Shown here: positions 1 through 8,920 of the stretch, piece after piece
Position numbering within the stretch: the first letter of the stretch is position 1
Layout of the letters: each line of letters begins with the position of its first letter
NCBI GenBank assembly: GCA_964592855.1
Contig: CAZQKI010000017.1
Coordinates: 1-44,008 of the forward strand
Origin: JAAYLN01 sp964592855
Lineage (GTDB): Bacteria; Verrucomicrobiota; Kiritimatiellia; RFP12; JAAYLN01
Reading direction: 5' to 3'
DNA length: 44,008 nt
Position numbers and translations under genes: made by a program
The notes under the pieces: generated by a model
Database searches by the model: none
The model's input: only the letters and a program-made list of their open reading frames with translations
What the model was told of the DNA's origin: nothing

Positions 1-1
1 C

Positions 2-91
2 GTCAGGGTCCGCATGCCGCTGGATCATCTGGCCGGACACTTCTGGCAGTTCGGCCTCCTCAACTATCCCCTTCCCGCTGAGACGGTATGA
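2..91 (+). CDS. C-terminal end of an unidentified protein (partial)
   Basis: An open frame enters from the left edge and ends at a TGA one base before the ATG of the next gene. The visible 29 residues include the stretch DHLAGHFWQFGLLNYPLP, which looks like real protein. The tight spacing to the following ATG fits an operon junction. Nothing in so short a tail identifies the family. Confidence 0.5.
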   Translation, partial: VRVRMPLDHLAGHFWQFGLLNYPLPAETV

Positions 92-92
92 A

Positions 93-3000
93 ATGGAATG
101 GAAAATGAGAACACACACTAACAAACACGATCACGCCACGCGCCACCTTCGCCCGCGCAATCTCGCCGTCCTTGCATCCGCCTGCATGGTCGTCGGGCTG
201 GCTGGCCGCGTGTCCGCCCAGATTCCCGTTGGCCTAACGCAAATCCCGCAAGTCGGCATGACCGCCACGGCCTCCTCGACCTACACCACCTATGCGCCTG
301 GAAACGCCATCGACGGGAATGCGGTCACCCTCTGGCAGACGCAGACGGCCGCACCGCAATGGTTCCAGGTCGATCTGGGTGGCCGCCATGCAATCGGCGC
401 CATCGACCTCCTTGAAACGGCGAGCTACCGGGTCAAGGGATACCAGCTTTTCGTTTCGGATACACCCACCCCGGCCACGTGGGACACGCCGGTCGCGGCG
501 GGCGAGCTGCCGAACTCGACAGGCCCGCACGTCATCGCGTTCCCGTTCGCCTCCGGCCGCTATGTGCGGCTTCTGATCACCTCGTACTGGTCAACCCGGA
601 TCTACATCTACGAGATGCGCATTTACGGCAACGCGGCCCGGTTGGCCGATCTGCAAACCGGCAGCACGGCTTTTACCGATTCCAACACCGTGAGCGTGGT
701 CGACTTCCCCGCCATCGCGAATTACACGCATTTTCAGATCGTCGAAGGTAACCAGACTCCCGATCCCGATCCGGGAGCATGGACGAGCACCAACACCCCG
801 CCGGGCACGCTGACCTTTCCCCAGCCGGCCTCAGATACCAACATCCTGATGATGCTCTGGTACACCAACCTAACGGCACGGGTTGCACCCGTTCGGCAAG
901 TCGCGCAGATACGCTACGCCATGGACGCCCCTGTGGCGGCCATCGACTCGACCCTGACCCGCTACCTCTACGCCGGTTACCCGCCGGTGACACTGACGGA
1001 TGTGGATTTCGACATCGGCACTTCCTTCGGGTACTACTTCGACCGCCCCATCGACCGCCATGCCATCGACTTGTTCTGCCCGGAGGACGCAACACCGGAA
1101 TCGCCAGTGGTGACCCTGACCGCACCGGGTGTCTACGAGGTGGTATTCACCGCCGTCAGCGCTGTTGGAAAAAGCGACTCGCTGACCAGCACGGTGACCG
1201 TCGTCGAGGTGGCCCTGGCTGCCTTGCGCCTCTGGACCGGCGCCGGCGCAAACGCGCTGGCCTCGACCACGAACAACTGGAATGGCGGCATCGCACCCGC
1301 GTCGGGCGACCACATTCTTTTCGATACGGCGCACTTCGGCAAGCCGCAGACCAACTGCACGTGGGATCTTGCGGTTGCACCCGGTTCCTGGGCACAGACG
1401 ACCAAGTATGCGGGAACCGTGACGTTCCAAACTCGCTATCCCGATCAGGGCGGCTTCACCAACTTGACGATCACCGGCACCTGCACGCTGGAAGGCGGCG
1501 TCTGGACCCATCCCGGACCGCAGACCGCCCAGATCTACAATCTCGGCCTGTCGGTCGGCGGGGATTTTACGCTGGGGGGCGGGGCGCTCGTCAACCTCGA
1601 CAGCAAGGGGTGGAAAGACGCGAACGGCAATACGCAGGTCGGACCCGGCGGCGGTGCCGTCGGCGGCTACCACGCCACCTATGCGCCTGGCGCCGCACAC
1701 GGCGGCATGGGTGGCGACCGCGACTGGAAAAGCGACTACTCTTACGGATCCATCTTCCGCCCGACCCATCTCGGCAGCGGCGGCGCCCGCTCCAGCGGCG
1801 GCGGAGCGATGCGGTTGAGTTGCGAGGGCATCGTCACGATCCAGGGCGAGGTGCGCGCCCGCGCATCCTCCTATGAAGGATACAGCGGTGCCTCCGGCGG
1901 TTCGATCTTCATCCAGGCGGCAGCGATCACAGGCACGAACAAGCTGGTCGCATCCGCCCAGCTCGGCAGCGATGCGGGAGCAGGCGGCCGGATTGCCGTC
2001 GTACTGACCGCCGGGTCGTCTTTCGGCTCCGTCGTCATGGAGGCGTTTGGCGGTAAAGGCTCCATGGCGGGCGCCTATGCGAGTTCGCAGACACGCGAGG
2101 GCGCCGCCGGCACTATCTATCTGCAAAAGGCCGGTCAGTCGGCGAATCAAGGCACACTGATCCTCGACAATGGCGGCCTGCCGAACTACTTCCCCGCCGT
2201 GACCACACTGCCCGCCGCACAATTGGGCGAAACTACCCTAGACCTGAGCGCCTTCGAGAAGATCGTCGTCCGCAACGGCGCCGTGCTCTTCGCCCGACCC
2301 GGCATCACGCTCGACCTGACCACGGCTAACATCAATCCCGACGGCTACGACGACGGCTGGATCGCCGTCATGCAGACCAACAACATCGTCTTTCCCGCCG
2401 GCTCGTTCACGCTCGACACATACAACCTCGTTTTCGGAACGAACTGGCTCTATCAGGGCGATCTGACCCTCGCTGCGCCTGTCGTCGTCTCCCATTTCGG
2501 ATCTACAGGCAACACACAGGATTACAGGCTCGACATGACGGTGACCGGCAACCTGACGGTGATGCCGGGTGCGGCAATCGACGTCTCCTTCCGCGGCTTC
2601 CTGGTGGAAAAGGGACCGGGGGTTGCCTATGGCAGAAGCTCCAGTCCCTACGGATACGGCGCCAGCCACGGCGGAAGGGGTGCCCGGACGGCAGAGTACT
2701 CGTCCTATAAAACCTATGGCAATTTCATGGCGCCCGTTACCTTTGGCAGCGGTGGCTCAGGCCAATGGAACCATGCCGGCTACTTCGGGTTCTTACGCGG
2801 CGGCGGTGCAGCCAGGCTGACCGTTGGCGGCGACACGCTGCTGGAGGGCGAACTGCTCGCTCTGGGCGGCAGCAACAACGACTGGTCCTGCCCCGCTTCG
2901 GGCGGGTCGATCTGGCTGACCACGGGCACCTTATCAGGTGCCGGGCGGATCGATGTCCGCGGCGGCCTGAACGCAAGGCCCGGTGGCGGCGGGCGCATCG

Positions 3001-3464
3001 CGATCCACTTGACCGGCTCCGACTCGTTCGGCAAGGTCGTTCTGGATGCGTCGGGACGCTCCGGTTCAGCAGGTGTCAGTGCCGCAGGAACAATCTACCG
3101 TCAGCGGCCCGATGCAACCGGCGAACTGCGCATTGACAACGGCGGCTTCACCACCGCATTTCCGGTCGTCCACACACCTGTGCCCGCGGATCTGGATGCC
3201 CCGTTGCTGACCTCGCCCTGGCGCGCGGCCCAGCAGGTCACGCTGGTTGTGACCAACCGCGCCTCGGTCGCGCTGAACCTCGACCTGACAATGAAAGACA
3301 TCTACCTGCGCAACAACCAGAACCCCACACGTCTGAACCTGCAGGGGCACACGCTCAAGCTGAACAGCATCATACACGACGACTGGGGCAACGAGGCCTG
3401 GGTGGTCTACGACGCAGGCCAGATCATCTGGCAGGTACCCGGAACTGTGATCCTGATCAGATAG
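93..3464 (+). CDS. Large exported glycine-rich protein with F5/8C domain and shared C-terminal module
   Basis: This 1123-aa protein starts with a signal peptide (hydrophobic core AVLASACMVVGLAG, likely cut after VSA near residue 42). Residues about 55-178 form an F5/8 type C (discoidin) domain, a sugar- or surface-binding fold, with the typical WFQVDLGG segment. Residues about 186-280 resemble a chitobiase C-terminal/Ig-like domain. From about 380 two copies of a glycine-rich, probably beta-helical module follow (about 380-720 and 780-1030), each with HGG, YG, LGSGG, ASGGSI and GGRIAV motifs. The last 60 residues end in AWVVYDAGQIIW and closely match the end of the 1541-aa protein at 23214-27839. 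No catalytic motif was seen, so a surface or extracellular adhesive role is inferred. ATG at 105 is an alternative start; neither has a strong ribosome-binding site. Confidence 0.85.
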   Translation: MEWKMRTHTNKHDHATRHLRPRNLAVLASACMVVGLAGRVSAQIPVGLTQIPQVGMTATASSTYTTYAPGNAIDGNAVTLWQTQTAAPQWFQVDLGGRHAIGAIDLLETASYRVKGYQLFVSDTPTPATWDTPVAAGELPNSTGPHVIAFPFASGRYVRLLITSYWSTRIYIYEMRIYGNAARLADLQTGSTAFTDSNTVSVVDFPAIANYTHFQIVEGNQTPDPDPGAWTSTNTPPGTLTFPQPASDTNILMMLWYTNLTARVAPVRQVAQIRYAMDAPVAAIDSTLTRYLYAGYPPVTLTDVDFDIGTSFGYYFDRPIDRHAIDLFCPEDATPESPVVTLTAPGVYEVVFTAVSAVGKSDSLTSTVTVVEVALAALRLWTGAGANALASTTNNWNGGIAPASGDHILFDTAHFGKPQTNCTWDLAVAPGSWAQTTKYAGTVTFQTRYPDQGGFTNLTITGTCTLEGGVWTHPGPQTAQIYNLGLSVGGDFTLGGGALVNLDSKGWKDANGNTQVGPGGGAVGGYHATYAPGAAHGGMGGDRDWKSDYSYGSIFRPTHLGSGGARSSGGGAMRLSCEGIVTIQGEVRARASSYEGYSGASGGSIFIQAAAITGTNKLVASAQLGSDAGAGGRIAVVLTAGSSFGSVVMEAFGGKGSMAGAYASSQTREGAAGTIYLQKAGQSANQGTLILDNGGLPNYFPAVTTLPAAQLGETTLDLSAFEKIVVRNGAVLFARPGITLDLTTANINPDGYDDGWIAVMQTNNIVFPAGSFTLDTYNLVFGTNWLYQGDLTLAAPVVVSHFGSTGNTQDYRLDMTVTGNLTVMPGAAIDVSFRGFLVEKGPGVAYGRSSSPYGYGASHGGRGARTAEYSSYKTYGNFMAPVTFGSGGSGQWNHAGYFGFLRGGGAARLTVGGDTLLEGELLALGGSNNDWSCPASGGSIWLTTGTLSGAGRIDVRGGLNARPGGGGRIAIHLTGSDSFGKVVLDASGRSGSAGVSAAGTIYRQRPDATGELRIDNGGFTTAFPVVHTPVPADLDAPLLTSPWRAAQQVTLVVTNRASVALNLDLTMKDIYLRNNQNPTRLNLQGHTLKLNSIIHDDWGNEAWVVYDAGQIIWQVPGTVILIR

Positions 3465-3564
3465 TGAAGGACGGGAGCCATCCCCGCTGGAACTCACGCG
3501 TTGATCCGTAAATGAAAAAAATGGCGATGCGCGGGATGCACACGCGGTCGGGAGTAAATCCAAC

Positions 3565-6030
3565 ATGAATACAGTCACGTGCGCAAAGGTGCTGACGCGG
3601 GGAACGATCCCGGAAACGACGGGCAGGGACCGCGACGGTCATGTTCTTCTGGGCGGCGTGCCGCTGGCGAAGGGACTGCTGCGCGAACCGGGGTCGTTTC
3701 TTCTGACCGTGCCCGCCGGAAGCTTTCCGGTGGAGGGCCAGCCGGCCGCCTGGTGGCCGGACGGATCGATCAAATGGCTGAGGCTCTGCGGCGCCGTCGC
3801 GTTGAAGGGCGGACAGGATAATCCGTTCACCCTCTCGGGGCCGGAACCGTCCGCAACGGCAGGGATCGTCGTCAACCATCTTCCCGGCATCGAGGAGATC
3901 ATCACCCCCTTCATGACGGTACGGATCAGTCCCGACCCGCATCGCGTCCTTCAGGTGCGCCGTCCCGACGGACGTCCATGGACCCGCGGACCAGGGCTCT
4001 CCGCCCGGCTCCGCCCGGCACAACCGGGGGGCGATCCGCGCGCCGCAGTCGGCTGGAGCTTCGACCCTCCCGGTCTGCAGGTTGTCGAGGCCGGCGCGGC
4101 ACGCGTGGTGGTCCGGCTCGCCGGGCGCTTTGTCGAGGACGGACGCACACTGGCCGAGCTGGTGACCTTCATCGAGATCGTCAAGGACGAACCGCGGCTC
4201 GGCATTCAGCCCGTGCTGATTTATCTGGGCGATCCCGACCGCGATGCGCTGGCCGCCATCGATCTCACCCTGCACACCGCCAGCGGCGGCGATGACGCGC
4301 GTTTCGGCTTCGGGCAGGAGGCTTGCGACGACGGCTACTGGGACGCCTGCCAATGGGTTGACGACGGCCCCCGCTGGCCGCAGGCGCGTCTGGTTCAGAC
4401 CGGTTCGACCTTCTACCGGCTCGACAAGCGGACCGGCCCGTCAGGGTCGTGGGTCAAGATCGCCGAAGGCCAGCGGGCGCAGGGGTGGTGTCATCTCGGC
4501 GACCCTGCGGGGGGCGTCACCGGCGCGATGCGCTACTTCTGGCAGGAATACCCGCGCTCCCTCTCCGTCGACGCCGACGCCGGCACCCTGACCTTCGGCC
4601 TGATTCCCGCATCCGGCGAACCGCTCGACCTGCGGCGCTACTCGCCCGTGATCCTCGGCACGACGATCTACGAGTCGGGCGAAGGCGCCTTTCCGGCCCA
4701 GAGCCATGGGGCGACGGGGATTGCCAAGTCCAGCGAGCTGATGGTCCGCTTCCACGCGGCGGAGGCGCCGCAGTCCGAGGCCGCCCGCGCCGGTTGCTTC
4801 TGGACGCACCCGGCGCGGATCATCCCCGATCCGGACGCCTTTGCGGCCAGCGGCGTGGCGGGCGTGCTGGCGGCACGCGCACCGGCGGCCTGCGAGGGCT
4901 GCGAGCGGCGGATGGAGGAATTGACCGATTTCCTTCTGGCCGAGCGCGAAGCCCGCGGCTGGTACGGGTTCATGGATTTCGGCGACATCATGCAGACCTA
5001 CTACACCGCGCGCGGCCAATGGGCCTTCGACGACGGCGGCTTCGGCTGGGTCAACTCGGAAGCACTGCCCGACCTGGGCCTGTGGCTGATGGCGCTGCGG
5101 CACGGGCGTCCGGACTGGCTCGAGGGCGCCATTGCGATGACGCGCCACAACCGCGACGTCGACATGTACCATCGCGGCAACTTCAAAGGTGTGGGCTCGC
5201 GCCACAATGTCAATCACTGGGGCTGCAAGGACAAGGAGTGGCGCGTGTCGATGCCGCTGGTCAAGCGGCTCCACTACTACCTCACCGGCGACCCCTGGAC
5301 GCGCGAGGTCATTCTGGAGACGGTGGCCGTCTATCAATCCTATGATCGCACCGCCAGCGCCGGGGCCTCCATGCCTTCGGCGCTGGGCGGCCTGATGGTC
5401 AAAGCCGAGCTGACCGGCGATGCCCGTGATGTGAGCACGCTGCTGGAACTGGCGGGCGTCTTTGCGCAGGCGGTGAGGCACGATGGGCATTTTGTGCGGT
5501 CGCTGCACGCCAACCTGGGCACCGGGGTTGGCGAACCCATCCGCGCCGCCCCCGGCACCGACGGGGCGGAGCCTCCGTCCGACAGCACGAACTCGCTGCT
5601 CGGCAGCTACTTCTTCCTGCAGGGGTTCGGGGGGCAGCACATTCTGACGGAGGTGGCGGAGACCTACGGACATGCCGCGCTGCTTCAGGCGCTGGTGCGC
5701 CACGCTGCGGTCTATCTGGCCGATCCCGACCCGACCCGCCCGAAACCGCTCCACGGGCCTGTGCGCAACGATGCCCTGCCGTTTCTGGCGCTGGCCTGGC
5801 GCCAGACGGGCGAGACTCGTTTCCGGGACGCCATTGCGGCGGCCCTGACGCAGGGTTGGCAGGGGCCGGATCTCGTCGAAGCGGCAGGAGCCGACTCCGG
5901 TGGGACGCTCCACCGGAGGGAACTGGCGCAACAAGGCCGCCGGAACAAGATCACCTGCTCCATCGGCGGCCTCATGCACCAAAGGCCCTACGGCTACGCG
6001 GCGCTCTACAGCGACGGGCAGGCGACGTAG
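3565..6030 (+). CDS. PcRGLX/YetA-like family protein
   Basis: This 821-aa protein has no signal peptide. Its N-terminal region carries the GGVPLAKG and AAWWPDGSIKWLRL motifs typical of the RIFT-barrel domain of the PcRGLX/YetA family, which includes exo-rhamnogalacturonan lyases. A beta-rich middle and an alpha-helical toroid-like C-terminal half (about residues 470-800, rich in W, Y and H, for example MYHRGNFKGVGSRHNVNHWG) follow. By family analogy it may cleave an acidic sugar chain by elimination, but the substrate cannot be read from the sequence. GGGAG lies about 10 nt upstream of the ATG. The gene converges with the minus-strand sugar isomerase and their 3' ends overlap by 25 nt. Confidence 0.75.
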   Translation: MNTVTCAKVLTRGTIPETTGRDRDGHVLLGGVPLAKGLLREPGSFLLTVPAGSFPVEGQPAAWWPDGSIKWLRLCGAVALKGGQDNPFTLSGPEPSATAGIVVNHLPGIEEIITPFMTVRISPDPHRVLQVRRPDGRPWTRGPGLSARLRPAQPGGDPRAAVGWSFDPPGLQVVEAGAARVVVRLAGRFVEDGRTLAELVTFIEIVKDEPRLGIQPVLIYLGDPDRDALAAIDLTLHTASGGDDARFGFGQEACDDGYWDACQWVDDGPRWPQARLVQTGSTFYRLDKRTGPSGSWVKIAEGQRAQGWCHLGDPAGGVTGAMRYFWQEYPRSLSVDADAGTLTFGLIPASGEPLDLRRYSPVILGTTIYESGEGAFPAQSHGATGIAKSSELMVRFHAAEAPQSEAARAGCFWTHPARIIPDPDAFAASGVAGVLAARAPAACEGCERRMEELTDFLLAEREARGWYGFMDFGDIMQTYYTARGQWAFDDGGFGWVNSEALPDLGLWLMALRHGRPDWLEGAIAMTRHNRDVDMYHRGNFKGVGSRHNVNHWGCKDKEWRVSMPLVKRLHYYLTGDPWTREVILETVAVYQSYDRTASAGASMPSALGGLMVKAELTGDARDVSTLLELAGVFAQAVRHDGHFVRSLHANLGTGVGEPIRAAPGTDGAEPPSDSTNSLLGSYFFLQGFGGQHILTEVAETYGHAALLQALVRHAAVYLADPDPTRPKPLHGPVRNDALPFLALAWRQTGETRFRDAIAAALTQGWQGPDLVEAAGADSGGTLHRRELAQQGRRNKITCSIGGLMHQRPYGYAALYSDGQAT

Positions 6031-6920
6031 GCGCCGCCGCGGCATTGCTTGAGGTGGTTGAGGGCATGGACCTGGCCGGTCATCTCGAGATCGCCGCGGT
6101 AGACCGGATCGTGCCAGCCTTCGATGTCGATGCTGCCACGCCAGTTCTGCTGGCGGAGTTCAGAGATGATCGCCGTCCAATCGCTGTCGCCAAAGCCGGG
6201 CGAACGGTGAAAGGCCCAGGGCTTGGGGCCGTTGATGCCGTACTCGCGGATGATGTCCCATTTGATCGTGGCGTCCTTGCCGTGGACGTGGAAGATCTTC
6301 TTCGTCCATTTGCGGAGTTGCGGCATGGGGTCGATCAGCTTCACCATCTGGTGGCAGGGTTCCCATTCGAGGCCGAGGTTGTCGGCCGGGACTTCGTTGA
6401 ACATCATCTCCCAGGCGGTGGGATACTGGGCGATGTTCCAGTTGCCGCTCTGCCACGTTCCGCCCATGCAGCAGTTCTCGAAGGCGAGGCGAACCCCCTT
6501 GTCGGCAGCGCGCCGGGAGAGATCGCCAAAGACCTTCTTGAACGCCGCCATGCTCTGGTCGATCGGCTTGTCGATGATTCGGCCGGCGAAGCCGCAGACC
6601 AGGTCGGTGCCGAACAGGTGCGCGTGGTCGATGCACGCCTTCCATCCCTTGAGCGTCTCCTGATGCTTGGGATGGGCCGGATCGAGCGGGTTGCCGAACA
6701 TGCCGAGACACGAAACGACGGCGCCCGAGCCGGCGAGCGTCTGCGCCACCTTTCCGGCCAGCTCCTTCAGCTTGCAATCGCCCAGCTCTTGCCAGAAGTT
6801 GATCTGGAACGATTCGAAGCCATGGGGAAGGATTTCGGCGATGTAATCGGCTGTGCGGGCGCCCTTGCCCGCGAGCGTGCCGATGCGGATGTCCTGATGG
6901 TTGGTTCTGTCGATGTTCAT
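6006..6920 (-). CDS. Sugar phosphate isomerase/epimerase family protein (AP endonuclease 2-like TIM barrel)
   Basis: 304 aa starting MNIDRTNHQDIRIG. The frame stays open further upstream, but AGGAAA lies just 5' of this ATG and the product then begins at the first barrel strand. Conserved acidic and His segments of the xylose isomerase-like barrel are visible in order: LAFENCCMGG, GLEWEPCHQM, FHVHGKDA and SIDIEGWHDPVY, which would supply the divalent-metal ligands. The family isomerises or epimerises free or phosphorylated sugars and inositol derivatives. It lies 67 nt downstream of the Gfo/Idh/MocA oxidoreductase on the same strand; such pairs usually act on one substrate, with oxidation to a keto sugar and then isomerisation. 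Substrate unknown. Confidence 0.85.
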   Translation of the reverse strand: MNIDRTNHQDIRIGTLAGKGARTADYIAEILPHGFESFQINFWQELGDCKLKELAGKVAQTLAGSGAVVSCLGMFGNPLDPAHPKHQETLKGWKACIDHAHLFGTDLVCGFAGRIIDKPIDQSMAAFKKVFGDLSRRAADKGVRLAFENCCMGGTWQSGNWNIAQYPTAWEMMFNEVPADNLGLEWEPCHQMVKLIDPMPQLRKWTKKIFHVHGKDATIKWDIIREYGINGPKPWAFHRSPGFGDSDWTAIISELRQQNWRGSIDIEGWHDPVYRGDLEMTGQVHALNHLKQCRGGAYVACPSL

Positions 6921-6987
6921 GATGTTTCCTTTGGTCCTGTTTGCAGCGTGTGCGGGAAGGCGCAGGCCAGCCCGCATGAAAAAATAG

Positions 6988-7995
6988 CTAGGCCTGGATG
7001 GCGACGCGCCGGCCCTTGCGCGAACTTTCGATCGCGCCGAAGACCATGGCCAGCGACTTGATGTTGTCGTGGCATTCGCCCTGTGGCGCGGGACCGCCCT
7101 GGATCGCGGCGAGAAACTCCCGGATCGCGCCGCGCTGGCCTTCGGCCGTCGGCAGGGGATCGATGGAGAACGCGGTCTTGGCGCGGTGAAAGCCGGTATC
7201 GCCCGCGACGCATTCCCCCGCCGGGGGCTTGTCGCGCTCGTAGGTGACCGTCCCCTTGTCGCCGATGAGGCGCCAGTCGCCATGCCACGAGGTGTGCATC
7301 CCTTCAGCGCACCAGCTGCCGGCATAGGTGAAGACGATTCCGTCGGACATCTCGAAGATGCACGAGGCGGCAACATCGCCGGCGTACCAGGAGCCCCGGG
7401 GATTGAATTCGCGGGCGTAGACGGCGACGGGGTCGGCTCCGCTGATCATCCGGGCCAGATCGAAATGATGAATCGACATGTCGAGGATCAGCGGGCTGGG
7501 CATGGCATCGCGGAAGCCGCCGAAATGCGCGCCGATGTAGAAGGCGCAGTTCAGGGTGGTGAGTGTGCCGATCCGGCCGCCGGCCAGGGACTGGGCGAGT
7601 CCCGCGTGACAGGCGTTGTAGCGTCGCGATTGCGATACCATGTAGAGCTTGCCGGCGTCATCGGCGGCCTTGACCATGCGGCGCGCCTGGGCCATGGAGG
7701 CGGCCATGGGTTTTTCGCCGATCACGTGGCAGCCGGCCCGCAGGGCGGCGCAAGTCACGGAACAGTGGCTGTCGGGAGGCGTCAGGTCGACGACGAAGTC
7801 GGGCTTCACTTTCCGGATCGCCGCCATCAGTTCCGTGGCGATAAAGGGTGACAGGCCATACTTGTCGGCCTGGGCCCGGGCACGCTCACAGTCGAGATCG
7901 ACAATCCCCGCGACCTCGACTCCCTCTTCCTTCAAATTTGGAAACCAGGCGCCGGAGATGCCTCCCGCGCCAACGACGACGGCCTTCATGCTCAT
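6988..7995 (-). CDS. Gfo/Idh/MocA family NAD(P)-dependent oxidoreductase
   Basis: 335 aa. The N-terminal Rossmann fold begins KAVVVGAGGISG (GxGGxxG dinucleotide loop), and the family hallmark EKP appears in VIGEKPMA. The C-terminal alpha/beta domain contains the segment DMSIHHFDLARMISG, whose DxxxHxxD pattern holds the usual catalytic His. Members oxidise or reduce sugars, inositols and amino sugars in the cytoplasm. It is the first gene of a minus-strand pair with the sugar isomerase. A 9-bp inverted repeat lies 27-66 nt upstream of the start and could be an operator. The MSMK start was used; MK two codons later is possible. Confidence 0.92.
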   Translation of the reverse strand: MSMKAVVVGAGGISGAWFPNLKEEGVEVAGIVDLDCERARAQADKYGLSPFIATELMAAIRKVKPDFVVDLTPPDSHCSVTCAALRAGCHVIGEKPMAASMAQARRMVKAADDAGKLYMVSQSRRYNACHAGLAQSLAGGRIGTLTTLNCAFYIGAHFGGFRDAMPSPLILDMSIHHFDLARMISGADPVAVYAREFNPRGSWYAGDVAASCIFEMSDGIVFTYAGSWCAEGMHTSWHGDWRLIGDKGTVTYERDKPPAGECVAGDTGFHRAKTAFSIDPLPTAEGQRGAIREFLAAIQGGPAPQGECHDNIKSLAMVFGAIESSRKGRRVAIQA

Positions 7996-8021
7996 GCAGT
8001 TCCAGACTTTCTGTCACAGCC

Positions 8022-8061
8022 TCACACGTGCCTGTGCAGACGCACCGGGAAACACGTGTGA
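8022..8061. promoter_or_regulatory. Inverted repeat upstream of the oxidoreductase gene
   Basis: TCACACGTG at 8022-8030 is mirrored exactly by CACGTGTGA at 8053-8061 with 22 nt between. It sits between the start of the oxidoreductase (7995, minus) and the end of the broken gene (8103, minus). Each arm contains the CACGTG palindrome. It could be an operator for a dimeric repressor or the stem of a weak terminator. No T-run follows on either strand. Confidence 0.35.
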
Positions 8062-8102
8062 CCAAGGCCATAAGGGTAAACCAATGGACGGGCGACGGCA
8101 AG

Positions 8103-8496
8103 TCACAATCCGGACTCCAACAGGCTCTCGTCCCTGGCGAACTTGGGTGGCTCCGTGAGCAGTTCATCGTCCATGATCCTGACCGGCCGAGTATCCTCGA
8201 GATCCGTGACCTTGAAATACACATCGATGCCGTCGGGATCGACGAACTCGGTCAGGACGTTTGTGACCGGTGTGCCCATGCACTCGGGATTCGCGGTCCA
8301 GGTTGAGAACCAGGTAGTTCCTCTCGATCAGGTCTATGATGCGCCGGTCCAGCTCGCCGCCTGCCAGCTCGCTGTGCGCGAGCCCCACCGGAATCAGCTT
8401 GTCGCCAATGATCGGTTTGACGACGTCCCGCACGCCGGTCGCCGAAACGAGTCCGGCGACGGCATCCGCGCTTTGGATGGCATTCGCGTTCTTCAT
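8103..8496 (-). pseudogene. Small gene of unknown function broken by a one-base insertion
   Basis: The start at 8496 (MKNANAIQSADAVAGL) has an excellent Shine-Dalgarno GGAGGAA 6-7 nt upstream. The reading frame is protein-like through DRRIIDLIERNYLVLNLD and then turns into arginine-rich nonsense. Removing one G from the pair at 8295-8296 on the plus strand (a C in the gene) joins it smoothly to another frame that reads DANPECMGTPVTNVLTEF and ends ESLLESGL at a TGA. The restored product would be 130 aa with no signal peptide. I do not recognise the family. The break may be a real mutation, an assembly error, or two overlapping genes (MGTPV could be a start). Confidence 0.5.
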
Positions 8497-8672
8497 TTTC
8501 TTCGTTCCTCCGAGCGACCCGGCGCACCGGCGGGGCGTTTTGCGACGCACGGTGCCACCGGCGGTTGGGTCATTTGTCTTAAGTTGTCGGTCGAGGATGG
8601 CAAAAGAGGGATGGCGGCGCAAGGGATATATTGTTGATGAACGCCTGCGCGTGGAATAGCAAGGAGCAAGGA

Positions 8673-8810
8673 GTTAGGCGTTAGGAGTTAGGCATTGTCT
8701 GCGCATCAACCCGCGAAAACATGGCGCCCTTTTGACTATGGGCCTTCTCAGGATCTGTCTTTGTACGGAAACTATTCCTTACGCCTAACCCCTAACGCCT
8801 AACGCCTAAA
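8673..8810. repeat. Inverted pair of GTTAGGC heptanucleotide arrays
   Basis: The left arm (8673-8693) is three tandem heptamers of the form GTTAGGM. The right arm (8783-8810) is four heptamers of the complementary form GCCTAAC, with one CCCTAAC and a final GCCTAAA. The arms can pair over about 21 bp with a loop of roughly 89 nt. The seven-base period matches the other arrays in this window, though the unit sequence differs. Confidence 0.75.
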
Positions 8811-8832
8811 TCGGGTGCGGATCGCACCCGAT
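8810..8832. other. Perfect 10-bp hairpin
   Basis: ATCGGGTGCG and CGCACCCGAT are perfect inverted copies separated by GAT. The right heptamer array runs directly into the stem. There is no T-run, so a Rho-independent terminator is unlikely. It lies 25 nt before the -35 of the candidate promoter of the downstream gene and could be an operator or part of the repeat element. Confidence 0.5.
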
Positions 8833-8856
8833 GCGCCCGGGCACATGAAGCGTGAC

Positions 8857-8885
8857 TTGCATTACCCGCAACGGTGCAGCATACT
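8857..8885 (+). promoter_or_regulatory. Candidate sigma-70-type promoter of the FG-GAP gene
   Basis: TTGCAT (8857-8862), a 17-nt spacer and CATACT (8880-8885), about 35 nt before the ATG at 8921. The same geometry occurs upstream of the nitrilase and of two DUF4838 genes. Inferred from sequence only. Confidence 0.5.
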
Positions 8886-8920
8886 AAGCAAATCGGAATT
8901 GTCTTTGACAGGATAACAGC

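Larger units (their letters stand above)
8497..8920. other. Non-coding region with paired heptamer repeats and a perfect hairpin
   Basis: This 424-nt stretch separates the divergent broken gene (minus) and the FG-GAP gene (plus). It holds an inverted pair of heptanucleotide arrays (8673-8693 and 8783-8810), a perfect 10-bp hairpin (8810-8832) and a candidate plus-strand promoter (8857-8885). The about 90 nt between the two heptamer arms show no gene. No convincing ORF was seen in either direction. Confidence 0.6.

Noticed and set aside
870..2222. Minus-strand frame of 450 codons within the first giant protein gene
   Set aside because: Antisense shadow; composition dominated by Arg, Ala, Gly and Val with no domain, while the plus strand has clear modules.
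8905..8910. TTGACA just upstream of the FG-GAP gene as a -35 box
   Set aside because: It lies only 11 nt before the ATG, overlapping the ribosome-binding site, so it cannot serve that gene; the 8857-8885 pair fits better.
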